Assembly (NCBI RefSeq): GCF_029714325.1 | Contig: NZ_CP121666.1 | Coordinates: 6,913,001-6,977,000, forward strand | Source of the DNA: Bradyrhizobium sp. CB1717 | Lineage (GTDB): Bacteria > Pseudomonadota > Alphaproteobacteria > Rhizobiales > Xanthobacteraceae | Length of the DNA stretch: 64,000 nt | Reading direction: 5' to 3' | Shown: positions 36,933-46,516 of the stretch, one piece after another | Layout of the letters: every line of letters begins with the position of its first letter | Position numbering within the stretch: the first letter of the stretch is position 1 | Notes under the pieces: generated by a model | Seen by the model: the letters and a program-made list of their open reading frames with translations, nothing else | Told to the model about the DNA's origin: nothing | Databases searched by the model: none | Made by a program: the position numbers and the translations under genes

Positions 36933-38183
36933 CTATTCCAGTTGCATGCGAATGCCCTTGGCGCCGTTGAGCAGGCGCTTCAGGTGAAAACCGGCCAGCG
37001 GATCGTCGGCACGCATGCCGACCAGCGAGGCGAAGGCCGGCATGGCTGCGGCGTCGCCAGCCTCCATCTTGGCGAAAGCCTCCGAATAGATCGCCGTCTC
37101 CGGCGCTTCGAATTTGTCCGGCAACAACGGCTCGAACGCGCGCAGCGGCTCGCTGCGTCCGCGCAGCATCAGCTCGCCGACGGGACGTCCTTGAAAATTC
37201 TCAGCCGCCTTGGCGACGTTGGCGCTGACGCAGATGCGCGTGCCCAGGTGTTTGTTGGCGGCTTCCAGCCGCGCCGCGATGTTGATGGAGTCGCCATAGG
37301 CCGTGTAGTCGAAGAAACGATTGCCGCCGAAATTGCCGACCAGCGCAGGACCTGCATGGGCACCGATGCGGGTCGTCCCGAAATTCACGCCCTTCGCCCT
37401 CCAACACGCAGAAAAATTCTCCGCCCAGGCGTCGAGAGCATGCGCGCAGGCGACCGCACGCGTCGCATAATCCGGCTGATCGCCGGGGGCATTGAACAGC
37501 ACCTGGATCGCATCGCCGATGATCTTGGCGACCGTCCCCTCATGCGCGAACACGATCTCGGTCATCCCGCCGACATATTCGTTGAGGAGCTGACCGAGTG
37601 TCTGCGGAGGCGCGCTCTCGACCAGCGAGGTGAAGCCGGTGATGTCGGTGAAGAGGGTGGCGACATCGCGCCACTGCACCTCCATGCCGTCGCCTTCGAC
37701 ATCCGCCGCCAGGCGTCTTGCGATCTCCGGTGAGAAGAAGCGCGACAGCGAGGCATGGGCGCGCTCGGCTTCCATCTGGCGCCGCCGCACGTCGCGCAGC
37801 ATCTCCACATGGCGGATGGTCTTCTGGATCGTGGTTTCCAAGTCGGCGAAGTCGATCGGCTTGGTCAGGAAGTCGAATGCACCGCGGTTCATGGCGGTAC
37901 GGATGTTGCTCATATCGCCATAGGCCGAGACGATGATGATCGACTTCTTGTCCTCGGCCTCCTGGAGCTTCGCCAGCAGCGACAGCCCGTCCATCCGCGG
38001 CATGTTGATGTCGGAGACCACCATGTCGACATGCGGATTCTGCTCCAGCGACTCCAGTGCCTCGAGGCCGTCGCGGGCGAACATCAGGGCGAACTGGCCA
38101 TCGCGAATCTGCCTGCGGAACTTCTGCAGGATCAGCGCTTCGAGGTCCGGCTCGTCGTCGACGAAGAGGATGGTCGCAGTCAT
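36933..38183 (-). CDS. Response regulator with C-terminal class III adenylate/guanylate cyclase
   Basis: The 416-residue protein has an N-terminal REC domain with acidic DDEPD and phosphoacceptor Asp58 in VVSDINMPRMDG, a short helical linker, and a CYC domain with the two metal-binding Asp motifs LFTDITGFTSL and IIGDAIQVLF plus YGDSINIAARLEAA. Phosphorylation would control cyclic-nucleotide synthesis in the cytoplasm. It overlaps the single-domain regulator gene by four bases. The likely kinase is encoded two genes upstream. Confidence 0.92.
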   Translation of the reverse strand: MTATILFVDDEPDLEALILQKFRRQIRDGQFALMFARDGLEALESLEQNPHVDMVVSDINMPRMDGLSLLAKLQEAEDKKSIIIVSAYGDMSNIRTAMNRGAFDFLTKPIDFADLETTIQKTIRHVEMLRDVRRRQMEAERAHASLSRFFSPEIARRLAADVEGDGMEVQWRDVATLFTDITGFTSLVESAPPQTLGQLLNEYVGGMTEIVFAHEGTVAKIIGDAIQVLFNAPGDQPDYATRAVACAHALDAWAENFSACWRAKGVNFGTTRIGAHAGPALVGNFGGNRFFDYTAYGDSINIAARLEAANKHLGTRICVSANVAKAAENFQGRPVGELMLRGRSEPLRAFEPLLPDKFEAPETAIYSEAFAKMEAGDAAAMPAFASLVGMRADDPLAGFHLKRLLNGAKGIRMQLE

Positions 38184-38569
38184 GCGGCTTGCTCGAGCCT
38201 CGTATCGATTTCCTGGCGCAGCAGCGCAAAGTCAATCGGCTTGGTCAGGAGCCCGACGGCGCCCCGCTCGATCGCCTTGCGGCGCGTCTCGGTGTCGCCA
38301 TAGGCGGTGATCATGATGACGGGGACATGCGGATAGTCGGCGCGCACCTTCGGCAGCATGTCGAGCCCACTCATGCCTGGCATGTTGATGTCTGACAGGA
38401 TCAGGATCAGCGAAGGATCCCGAACCTCGGCGGCACGCCTCAGCGCATCGGCTGCAGAGGGCGCGAACTCCATCTGGAAACGGCCGGCGCGCAGGTCGCG
38501 CCGGAAGTGTTGCCTGAACAGCGGCTCGACGTCGGGCTCGTCGTCGACGACCAGAATGTAAACGTTCAA
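38180..38569 (-). CDS. Single-domain response regulator
   Basis: The 129-residue protein is only a REC domain, with VVDDEPD, phosphoacceptor Asp60 in ILSDINMPGMSG, ITAYGD and the Lys of TKPIDF. It has no output domain, so it may act by protein contact, as a phosphate sink or as a relay between the kinase and the cyclase regulator. Both neighbours overlap it by four bases, so all three are translated as one unit. Confidence 0.93.
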   Translation of the reverse strand: MNVYILVVDDEPDVEPLFRQHFRRDLRAGRFQMEFAPSAADALRRAAEVRDPSLILILSDINMPGMSGLDMLPKVRADYPHVPVIMITAYGDTETRRKAIERGAVGLLTKPIDFALLRQEIDTRLEQAA

Positions 38570-41166
38570 GTCTTGCCTCCGGGGGTGTCGCCCGCTGCCA
38601 TCGTCCGCGGCAGCGTGATGATGAATTCGGTGAATACACCGGGGTCGGTCTTCACGTCGATCGTGCCACCATGCTGCTTCACGACGATGTCGTGGCTCAT
38701 GGACAGGCCGAGCCCGGTGCCTTCGCCGGCCGGCTTGGTCGTGAAGAACGGGTTGAACAGCTTCTCCTGCACCTCGGGCGGAATTCCGGTGCCGTTGTCG
38801 CGGATCCGGATCTCGACCTTGTCACCGAGGTTCCGCGTTGCAGCGCTCAGGGTGGGCTCAAAACCTTCCGCCGCACTCGCCTTGCGCTTGGCAGCGGCGT
38901 AGAAGCCGTTCGAGATCAGGTTGAGGAAGACGCGCGTGATCTCCTGCGGATAGATGTCGATCATGCCGGCCGCGGGGTCGAATTCGCGCTCGAGCGTGAC
39001 ATTGAAGGCGGGCCTCTCGGCGCGCGCACCGTGATAGGCGAGATTGAGGCTCTCCTCCACGACCGCATTGATATCGACGGGACGATGTTCGCCAGACCCC
39101 TGGCGCGAATGCAGCAGCATGTTCCTGACGATGGAGTCGGCGCGCTTGCCGTGCTGCACCACCTTCTCGAGATTGCCCTTGAGCATTGCAGTCAGCTCGT
39201 CGACCTCCTCCTTGGTCTTGTCGTCGAGCGAGACCGATTGCAGGGTCTCGTTGAGCTCGTCGATCAGCTCGGTCGAGACCGAGGAGAAGTTATTGACGAA
39301 GTTGAGGGGGTTCTTGATCTCGTGGGCGATGCCGGCGGTGAGCTGGCCGAGGGAGGCAAGCTTCTCGGTCTGCACCAGGCGATCCTGTGCGGCGCGCAAA
39401 TTGTCGAGGGATTGGGAAAGCTCGCTCGTGCGTTCGCGAAGCTGCTTGAGCAGTCGCGCGTTCTCAATGGCAATGACCGCCTGGTTGCCAAAATTCTCTA
39501 CCAGAGCGATTTGCTTGTCTGTGAACGCACGAACCTCACGACGAAAGATAGTTATCACGCCGACCAGCTCGTTATCTCGCAACAGCGGGACCATAAGCGT
39601 CGTGCGGGCGCCGCCGACGTCACCAATCAAGACCGCCATCTCGGCTCCAGCACGATAGGCAGGGGCTTCACGGACATCGAGAACATGGGCGACCCGATGT
39701 GTTCTGACAACCTCGGCAAGGCCGCTCTCGGGATGTGGAGCAAGCATTCCGACATGCCGGCGCCTGGCCGCAAATTCCGGGGGCAGATTGTAGTCCGATA
39801 CGAGATTGTATCGTTCCCCGTCCCAGAGATCCATGACGCCAAAGCTCGCACCGCAGACCCGCGTTGCATTGGCCAACATCTTGTTGAAGACCGGCTGTAG
39901 TTCGCCCGCGGACGAACTGATGGTCTCCAAGACCTCCGAGGTCGCTGTCTGCTGTTGCAGCGCTTCCCGCAACTCGGCGGTCCGCTGCTCGACCTTGTTC
40001 TCGAGGTCGGCATAGGATTCCTGCAAGCGCTCGCCCATGTGGTTGAATTGGTCCGCGAGCCCCTCCAGCTCATCGCCGGTTTTGATCGAGATACGCTGGG
40101 CGAAATCGCCCCCGCCGATGCGCTCGGCGCCGATGCGCAGTGCCTGGATCGGCCCGACCATGCGGCGCGCCAGGAAGATCCCGGCCAGCACCGCGAAGAC
40201 CGAGGCCGCGAGCAGCACGAATGCGAGCCGTTCCAGCGCGGCATAGAGCGCCGCATAGGCCTCCTCGACCGGCAGCTCGACGAACATGGTCCAGTGCATC
40301 GGCTCGATCGGGGCCGATGCGGTCAGCACCTTCTGGCCCTGGATGTTGCGCGCCTCGGAGAGCGCGTCGGCAGTCCCCCCGCCCCCGGCCAGCGCGGCGC
40401 GCACCTGCGCAAGGTTCGACATGTCGGTGTTGCGCAGAACGAGGCTGATATCGGGATGCGCGATCAGCCGCCCCTCCGGGCCGACGACGTAAGCGTGCCC
40501 GTGCTGGCCGACCTTGATCTGGGACACGACGTCCCAGATCAGCTTCAGGTTGACTTCCGCGATGCTGACGCCGGCGTCCTTGCGCGACCCGGCCTGCGCC
40601 AGCGTCATGTAGGGCTCGGAGTCCCTGCGAAAGTAGACCGGCCCGTAGAACACCTTGCGCGCGACCGCCTCGGTGAATTTGGGGTCGTCAGACAGATCGA
40701 TCCCGCTGTCGATCGCGTCCATCGCCAGCCGCGACACACGCAGACGCTCCCTGCCGCTCGCATCGACCTGGGCGAGTTCCGTGATCGCCGGCACTTGGCG
40801 CAGCAGCCGCAGCGCGTCGAACCGACGCTGCTCGATCGAGCCCGCCGACCATGGCAGCTGCGTGGTCCAGCCGAGCTGACTCTCGATCTCCTTGACGAAC
40901 TGCCCGATCTTGGCCGCAGCCGCCTCGGCCTGCTCATGCTGGACCCGGATCAGCGAGGCCTTGTGCTCGCGGTAATAGAAAAAGACCTCGAACAGGCCGT
41001 TGGCGAGCAACGCGATGGCGACGACCGCCACGAACAGCGCGACATATTTGGCGAACAGCCGGGTCCTGATTCCCTTCCCCGCCGCCGCGCTGGGCGCGAC
41101 GCCATCCGGCGCCGCGCTCGGCAGCGTCCTGGCTTGCGGGGTGTCGGGATGGAGGGAAAGGCTCAT
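38566..41166 (-). CDS. Membrane sensor histidine kinase (Cache-HAMP-GAF-HisKA-HATPase)
   Basis: The 866-residue protein has a transmembrane helix at about 41-60, a periplasmic Cache-like domain to about 310 (HGHAYVVGPEGRLIAHPD), a second transmembrane helix near 315-335, HAMP to about 388, a coiled coil, a GAF domain near 420-570, and the H-box GIAHEIKNPLNFVNNF with phosphoacceptor His615. Catalytic boxes LNLISNGFYA, DNGTGIP and GTGLGLSMS follow. The HisKA loop resembles HWE/atypical kinases coupled to cyclase regulators. First gene of the signalling operon. Confidence 0.92.
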   Translation of the reverse strand: MSLSLHPDTPQARTLPSAAPDGVAPSAAAGKGIRTRLFAKYVALFVAVVAIALLANGLFEVFFYYREHKASLIRVQHEQAEAAAAKIGQFVKEIESQLGWTTQLPWSAGSIEQRRFDALRLLRQVPAITELAQVDASGRERLRVSRLAMDAIDSGIDLSDDPKFTEAVARKVFYGPVYFRRDSEPYMTLAQAGSRKDAGVSIAEVNLKLIWDVVSQIKVGQHGHAYVVGPEGRLIAHPDISLVLRNTDMSNLAQVRAALAGGGGTADALSEARNIQGQKVLTASAPIEPMHWTMFVELPVEEAYAALYAALERLAFVLLAASVFAVLAGIFLARRMVGPIQALRIGAERIGGGDFAQRISIKTGDELEGLADQFNHMGERLQESYADLENKVEQRTAELREALQQQTATSEVLETISSSAGELQPVFNKMLANATRVCGASFGVMDLWDGERYNLVSDYNLPPEFAARRRHVGMLAPHPESGLAEVVRTHRVAHVLDVREAPAYRAGAEMAVLIGDVGGARTTLMVPLLRDNELVGVITIFRREVRAFTDKQIALVENFGNQAVIAIENARLLKQLRERTSELSQSLDNLRAAQDRLVQTEKLASLGQLTAGIAHEIKNPLNFVNNFSSVSTELIDELNETLQSVSLDDKTKEEVDELTAMLKGNLEKVVQHGKRADSIVRNMLLHSRQGSGEHRPVDINAVVEESLNLAYHGARAERPAFNVTLEREFDPAAGMIDIYPQEITRVFLNLISNGFYAAAKRKASAAEGFEPTLSAATRNLGDKVEIRIRDNGTGIPPEVQEKLFNPFFTTKPAGEGTGLGLSMSHDIVVKQHGGTIDVKTDPGVFTEFIITLPRTMAAGDTPGGKT

Positions 41167-41257
41167 CCCGCGGAACCTAGCAAGAAGACCGGACCTTGTC
41201 TCTCGCCAGCGCGGCCAAGGGCCCGCCCCAAGGTTGCGGCCGCCGCAGCGGGACCCA

Positions 41258-41295
41258 ACGAAAAAGGGCGGCAGCGGACTCGCCGCTGCCGCCCT
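41258..41295 (-). terminator. Intrinsic terminator of the tetR-adaptor-RND operon
   Basis: On the minus strand a 13-bp stem (arms AGGGCGGCAGCGG and CCGCTGCCGCCCT, loop of five) is followed by TTTTTCGTT. It lies 22 bp after the RND pump stop codon. Confidence 0.88.
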
Positions 41296-41316
41296 CCGAT
41301 TTGCTTGCTTCCGGCC

Positions 41317-44300
41317 TCAGGTCGGGCGCAGCGCCTTGGCGCCGAGGTCGAGTTCGTTGACCTGCTTGTTCCGCTCGGAATCGGCCGCCGCACGATGGTC
41401 GGTCGCCAGCACCACGTAGACCGCAGGCAGCACGAACAGCGTGAACAGCGTTCCGATCGACATGCCGGCGACGACGACCAGACCGATCGAGAAGCGGCTG
41501 GCCGCGCCCGCGCCGGTCGCGGTGAGCAGCGGGATCAGGCCGGTCACCATCGCAGCCGTCGTCATCAGGATCGGCCGCAGGCGGATGCGGGCCGACATCT
41601 CGATGGCCGAGCGGCGATCGAGCCGCTCCTTGACCTGGAGCTCGTTGGCGAACTCCACCATCAGGATGCCGTGCTTGGTGATCAGGCCGACCAGGGTGAG
41701 CAGACCGACCTGGGTGTAGATGTTCATGGTCGCCACGCCGAAGAAGAGCGGGATCAGCGCGCCGACGATCGCCATCGGCACCGAGATCATGATCACGAGC
41801 GGATCGCGCAGGCTCTCGAACTGCGCGGCCAGCACCAGGAAGATGATGATCAGCGCGAAGCCGAAGGTGATCGCGAGCTGGTTGCCTTCCTGCACATACT
41901 GACGGGAGTCGGCCAGATAGTCGTGGCTGAAGCCGGCAGGCAGCTTCTTGGCCTCGCCTTCCAGGAAGTCGACCGCGGCACCGACGGTCACGCCCGGCAT
42001 CGGCACCGCCGAGAAGGTCGCCGAATTGAGCTGATTGTAGTGCGTCAGCGAATTCGGATCGGTCCTGGTCTTGATCGAGACCACAGTCGACAGCGGCAGC
42101 TGCTGGCCGGTGTTGGTCGTCACATAGTAGCCGCCGAGCGATTCCGGCGAGAGCCGCTGACCGCGCGGCACCTGCGGGATCACCTGGTACGACCTGCCTT
42201 CGAGATTGAAGCGGTTGATGTAGTTGCCGCCGAGCAGAACCGCGAGCGTCGAGCCGAGGTTCTGCATGTTGACGCCGAGATCCTGCGCCTTGCTACGGTC
42301 GATCGTGACCTGAACGCTCGGCTGGTTGTAGGCGAGGTCGCTGTCGGAGACGATGAACATGCCGCTCTTGCGCGCGGCATCCTTCAGCTTCTCCATCTGC
42401 TCATAGACGGTCTGGTAGCCCGCGGTCGAGTTGATGACCATCTGCACCGGCAGACCGCCCGGACCACCCGGCAGCGGCGGCAGGTTGAACGCGAAGGCCT
42501 GCACGCCCTCGATCTTGGAAAGCTCGGCCTGCACCAGCGGCTTCAAGGCGATCGACGAGCGCTTGCGCTCCTCCCAGGGCTTGAGCAGCATGCCGGCGAT
42601 ACCGCCCTGCGGGCCGTTGATGCCGTTCAGCACGAAGCGAAGGTCGGTCTCGGGGAACTTCTGGAATTCCTTGTCGAGCTTGTCGCCGTAGAAATCGACA
42701 TAATCGATGTTGGCGTACTTCGGCGCCTTGGTCACCGCGAACACGATGCCCTGGTCTTCCTCCGGCGCCAGCTCCTTCGAGGTGTGCATATAGAGGAAGC
42801 CGACGAGGCCGAGGATCGTCACAGCGAACAGGCCGGTGATCGCCTTGTAGTCGAGCGAGCGGTCGAGCCTGCGGCCATACCAGCGCGTCAGCGCGCCGAA
42901 CACCCGGTTGACCAGCTTGGCAAAGCGGCCCTCCTCCGTATTCTTCAGCAGCACCGAGCACATCATCGGCGACAGCGTCAGCGCGATCACGCCCGACACG
43001 ATCACCGAGCCGGCGAGCGTGAAGGCGAATTCGCGGAACAGCGAACCGGTGAGACCGCCGAGGAAGCCGATCGGCGCATACACGGCCGCGAGCGTGATGG
43101 TCATCGAGATAATGGGACCGACGATTTCACGCGCGCCTTCCAGCGACGCCTGGACCGGCGTTTTCCCTTCCTCCAGATGGCGGTGGATGTTCTCCACCAC
43201 CACGATGGCGTCGTCGACCACGAGGCCGATCGCGAGCACCATCGCGAGCAGGGTCAAGAGGTTGAAGCTGAAGCCCAGCGACAGCATCAAGGTGCAGACG
43301 CCGATCATCGACAGCGGAATCGTGACGACGGGAATGATGACCGAGCGCAGCGAGGCCAGGAACAGGAAGATCACCACGATGACGATGATCACGGCTTCGC
43401 CCAGCGTCTTCTCCACCTCGTCGATCGAGGATTGGATGAACTTGGTCGAATCGTAGGCGACCTTCATCTTCATCGACGGCGGAAGATTGCGCTCGAGCTC
43501 CGGGAACAGAGCACGCACGCCCTTGACCAGCGTCAGCGGGTTGCCTTGCGGCGTCGCGTTCACGCCGATGAAGATCGCATGCTCGCCGTTGAAGGCGACG
43601 CTGGCGTCCGTACTCTGTGCGGCAAGCTCGACCGTCGCGATGTCCTCCATCCGGACGAAGCCACCGTCCTTGGCCTTGACGATCATTTTCCTGAACTGGT
43701 TGACGTCGGTGAGGCTGGTGTTGGTCGAGATGTTGGAGACGATCAGATAGCCCTTGGTCTGCCCCGCCGCGGACTGGAAGTTGTTGGCGGTGATCGCGGC
43801 CGCGACATCTGCCGGCGACACGTTGCGGCCAGCCATCTTCGTTGGATCGAGCCACAGCCGCATCGCAAAGGTCTGGCCGCCGAGGATGTCGGCCGAAGCG
43901 ACGCCGTCCACCGTCGACAGCACCGGCTGCACCACGCGCGTCAGATAGTCGGAGATCGCCGAGCCCGACAGTTCCTCCGAGGAGAAGCCGAGATACATCA
44001 CGGCCGTGGTCTGGCCCGTGGTCTTGGTGACGATCGGGTCGTTCGATTCCTTCGGGATCAGGTACTTGACCGAGTTCGTCTTCGCCAGAACCTCGGTGAG
44101 CGCCTGGTTCGGATCGAAGTTCAGCTTGATGTAGACCTGGATCGTCGAGGTGCCGAGCACCGAGGACGAGGTCATGTAGTCGACGCCTTCGGCGGAGGCG
44201 ACCGCCTGCTCGATCGGCGTGGTGATGAAGCCCTGGATCAGGTCCGCGGACGCGCCGGGATAGACGGTCGTGATGTTGATGACCGTGTTCGACAGCTTCG

Positions 44301-44412
44301 GATATTGCCGGATCGGCAGCACCATTGCGGCGCGCAGGCCGATCAGCAGGATCAGCAGGCTGACGACGACCGACAGGACCGGGCGTTTGATGAAAATATC
44401 GGTAAAGCGCAT
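41317..44412 (-). CDS. RND multidrug efflux transporter inner-membrane pump (HAE1 family)
   Basis: The 1031-residue protein is AcrB/MexF-like: MRFTDIFIKRPVLSVVVSLL, TVYPGASADLIQGFITTPIEQ, the proton-relay Asp pair in GLVVDDAIVVVENIHRHLE, and GFLGGLTGSLFREFAFTLAG. It exports amphiphilic compounds across the envelope with a periplasmic adaptor and an outer-membrane channel; no channel gene is next to it. A perfect palindrome precedes it at 44444-44470. Confidence 0.94.
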   Translation of the reverse strand: MRFTDIFIKRPVLSVVVSLLILLIGLRAAMVLPIRQYPKLSNTVINITTVYPGASADLIQGFITTPIEQAVASAEGVDYMTSSSVLGTSTIQVYIKLNFDPNQALTEVLAKTNSVKYLIPKESNDPIVTKTTGQTTAVMYLGFSSEELSGSAISDYLTRVVQPVLSTVDGVASADILGGQTFAMRLWLDPTKMAGRNVSPADVAAAITANNFQSAAGQTKGYLIVSNISTNTSLTDVNQFRKMIVKAKDGGFVRMEDIATVELAAQSTDASVAFNGEHAIFIGVNATPQGNPLTLVKGVRALFPELERNLPPSMKMKVAYDSTKFIQSSIDEVEKTLGEAVIIVIVVIFLFLASLRSVIIPVVTIPLSMIGVCTLMLSLGFSFNLLTLLAMVLAIGLVVDDAIVVVENIHRHLEEGKTPVQASLEGAREIVGPIISMTITLAAVYAPIGFLGGLTGSLFREFAFTLAGSVIVSGVIALTLSPMMCSVLLKNTEEGRFAKLVNRVFGALTRWYGRRLDRSLDYKAITGLFAVTILGLVGFLYMHTSKELAPEEDQGIVFAVTKAPKYANIDYVDFYGDKLDKEFQKFPETDLRFVLNGINGPQGGIAGMLLKPWEERKRSSIALKPLVQAELSKIEGVQAFAFNLPPLPGGPGGLPVQMVINSTAGYQTVYEQMEKLKDAARKSGMFIVSDSDLAYNQPSVQVTIDRSKAQDLGVNMQNLGSTLAVLLGGNYINRFNLEGRSYQVIPQVPRGQRLSPESLGGYYVTTNTGQQLPLSTVVSIKTRTDPNSLTHYNQLNSATFSAVPMPGVTVGAAVDFLEGEAKKLPAGFSHDYLADSRQYVQEGNQLAITFGFALIIIFLVLAAQFESLRDPLVIMISVPMAIVGALIPLFFGVATMNIYTQVGLLTLVGLITKHGILMVEFANELQVKERLDRRSAIEMSARIRLRPILMTTAAMVTGLIPLLTATGAGAASRFSIGLVVVAGMSIGTLFTLFVLPAVYVVLATDHRAAADSERNKQVNELDLGAKALRPT

Positions 44413-44443
44413 CGCGGCGATCTCGAATTCTTTGCCTTTAGAA

Positions 44444-44470
44444 AAGTGATCCGGCCGGGCCGGATCACTT
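44444..44470 (-). terminator. 27-bp perfect palindrome between adaptor and RND genes (hairpin, possible attenuator)
   Basis: Arms AAGTGATCCGGCC and GGCCGGATCACTT flank a single central base, so the RNA would form a very stable stem. On the minus strand it is followed by TTCT, a short U-run. It lies between the adaptor stop and the pump start. It may cause partial termination or protect the upstream message. Confidence 0.6.
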
Positions 44471-44482
44471 GGATGTATCGGA

Positions 44483-45676
44483 TCAGTAGCGCGGTGGCTG
44501 CGCCGGGATCTGCGGAGCCGGATCGGTCGAAATCGCGACCGCCGCGCCCGATTGCAGCTTGAGCTGGCCGACGGCGACGACCTTGTCGCCCACCTTCAGA
44601 CCCTTGACGATCTCGACGCGGCCCTCGACCCGGTTGCCGGTCTGCACGAAGGTGCGCACCGCGGAGAGGCTGGTCTTGCCGTCCTCTTCCTTCTTCTCGG
44701 TGATCACGAACACGGAGTCGCCATACAGAGTGTAGTCGACCGCCGTTTCCGGAACGGTGATCACCGCCGGCTTCTCCGGCAACACCACCGTCGTGGTCAC
44801 GAACATGCCGGGCTTCAGGATCTTCTCGGGATTGGCGATCGTCGCCTGCACGCGGATGTTGCGGGTGTCGGTCGCGATCTGCGGCTCGATCGTGGTGATC
44901 TTGCCCTCGAAGGTGCGACCGGGATAGGCGTCGACCTTCAGCCGAACGGTCTGGCCGACCTTGAGGCTGGCGGAATCCTTTTCGGTGACGGTGAAGTTGG
45001 CCCACAGCTCCGACAGGTCGGTCAACGAGACGATCGCGGTGCCGGCCGTCAGATACTGGCCGACCTCCACCTTGCGCATGCCGAGATCACCCGAGAACGG
45101 CGCGCGCACGAGCTTCTGCGAAATCAGCGCCTCGGTCTTTGCGATCCCCGCTTGCGCCTGGTCGTAGGCAGCCTGCGCGGTATCGACGGTCGCCTGCGGG
45201 CCGAACTGGCGCGAGGCCAGCTGCTTGGCGCGGTCGAGCGAGAGCTGCGCGACGGTCGCCTGCGCCTTGTAGTTGGCGAGGTCACCTTGATCCGGCGCGT
45301 CGAACAGCTGCACCAGCGGCGTGCCGGCTTCGACACGCGTACCCGGCTCGAACTTGATCTCGGTGACGCGGCCGTTGACGTCGGCGCTGACGTCGACCTG
45401 GTGCACGGCGACGAGGCTGCCGACCGCCGTGAGCAGGTTCGGCACCACCTCCGACTTCGCCTCGGCTGCGCTGACGGCCGTCGGCGGCGGCTTGTTGTTG
45501 GCGAAGAACTGCTTGATCATCTGGCCGCGGAAATTATTGAACCAGACGAGACCACCAACGAGCACGGCAAGCAGCGTGCCGACGATGATGAACCAGCGTA
45601 CCGGCCGGACCGGACGCTTGGGGGCCTTGTTGTCGATCGGTTCGCCCGAAATCTTGTGTTCGGCTACGATGTTCAT
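44483..45676 (-). CDS. RND efflux periplasmic adaptor (membrane fusion protein)
   Basis: The 397-residue protein has a cytoplasmic N-terminus, one transmembrane helix (WFIIVGTLLAVLVGGLVWFN), then the beta-barrel/lipoyl/hairpin pattern VSADVNGRVTEIKFEPGTRV and VRAPFSGDLGMRKVEVGQYL. It links the RND pump to an outer-membrane channel. The ATG at 45676 is one base after the tetR stop, so the two are probably coupled. Confidence 0.92.
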   Translation of the reverse strand: MNIVAEHKISGEPIDNKAPKRPVRPVRWFIIVGTLLAVLVGGLVWFNNFRGQMIKQFFANNKPPPTAVSAAEAKSEVVPNLLTAVGSLVAVHQVDVSADVNGRVTEIKFEPGTRVEAGTPLVQLFDAPDQGDLANYKAQATVAQLSLDRAKQLASRQFGPQATVDTAQAAYDQAQAGIAKTEALISQKLVRAPFSGDLGMRKVEVGQYLTAGTAIVSLTDLSELWANFTVTEKDSASLKVGQTVRLKVDAYPGRTFEGKITTIEPQIATDTRNIRVQATIANPEKILKPGMFVTTTVVLPEKPAVITVPETAVDYTLYGDSVFVITEKKEEDGKTSLSAVRTFVQTGNRVEGRVEIVKGLKVGDKVVAVGQLKLQSGAAVAISTDPAPQIPAQPPRY

Positions 45677-45677
45677 G

Positions 45678-46379
45678 TCATGCACTTTCTGCAATCGCCG
45701 TCTTGCCCGCATCCGCGGCCTGATCGCGGCCCAAATGCGAAGCAATTGCGGCGTCGTTAAGTCCGATACCCCTCAGGAGAAACTCACAGAGCTGCCGCTC
45801 CAGATCGTTCGCCTTGCCGTAAGCGAGACAGGGCGCAGCCGGCAGCCTGGTCAGCGCAGCCATCATCACCGCGTGATGCGCAAACCAGAACAGGTTGAGC
45901 GGATCACCGCTGAAAGGCCGCGCCTCACCGCTGGCAACCGCACGCTCGAGCGAGGCGACGAAGACCGCCCCGATCAGCTTCTCGATTTTGGCATATAGCA
46001 GACGGGCGAATTCGCCATCATCCAAATGGCTCGTGGCCATCAGTCGCAGGCGCTGCGCTTCTTCCTGGTCGGGACCGTCGGCGATGTGGAGGAAGTGCTG
46101 GACCATGCCGCGGATCAGCTCGACCAGAGCCGCCGTCGACGGCTCGCGCTCGAGCAGCTCCATCAAGGCCGGATCCGCCTCGCATTCGTCGCTGAGGATT
46201 TCGGCGTACAGCGCCGCCTTGGACGGGAAATGCTTGAACAGCAGCGCCTCGGAAATGGCAGCGGCGGCCGCCACGCTCTTCGTCGTGGTGCCGTTATATC
46301 CGTGGCGGGCAAAGCAGCGTTTCGCGGCACCGAGGATCAATTGACGCCTCAGGTCGCTCGTCATACGCAATGAGCTCAT
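45678..46379 (-). CDS. TetR-family transcriptional repressor
   Basis: The 233-residue protein has an N-terminal HTH (QLILGAAKRCFARHGYNGTTTKSVAAAAAISEALLFKHFPSKAALYAEI) and a diverse ligand-binding C-terminus. The ATG at 46379 (MSSLRM) is preferred over a longer ORF start that would swallow the operator. As first gene of the tetR-adaptor-pump operon with a palindrome at its 5' end, it likely represses itself and the pump. Confidence 0.9.
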   Translation of the reverse strand: MSSLRMTSDLRRQLILGAAKRCFARHGYNGTTTKSVAAAAAISEALLFKHFPSKAALYAEILSDECEADPALMELLEREPSTAALVELIRGMVQHFLHIADGPDQEEAQRLRLMATSHLDDGEFARLLYAKIEKLIGAVFVASLERAVASGEARPFSGDPLNLFWFAHHAVMMAALTRLPAAPCLAYGKANDLERQLCEFLLRGIGLNDAAIASHLGRDQAADAGKTAIAESA

Positions 46380-46383
46380 GTTA

Positions 46384-46399
46384 GTGAGTAAGCACTCAC
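46384..46399 (-). promoter_or_regulatory. TetR-type operator upstream of the efflux operon
   Basis: GTGAGT-AAGC-ACTCAC is a perfect 6+6 inverted repeat, ending 4 bp before the tetR start codon. TTAGTGAGT...ACTCAC motifs of this kind are common sites for AcrR-like TetR regulators. The position so near the ATG suggests a very short leader. Confidence 0.7.
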
Positions 46400-46516
46400 C
46401 CACGCAAAAGTCAAGCACTATACCGCACCGCAACCTAGATGCGGCGTAAAAATAGTGGAAATTGATCCAGCCTGCACGGCCCGCGTGCGGGACATCGGCA
46501 GAATGGCGTAGACCGC

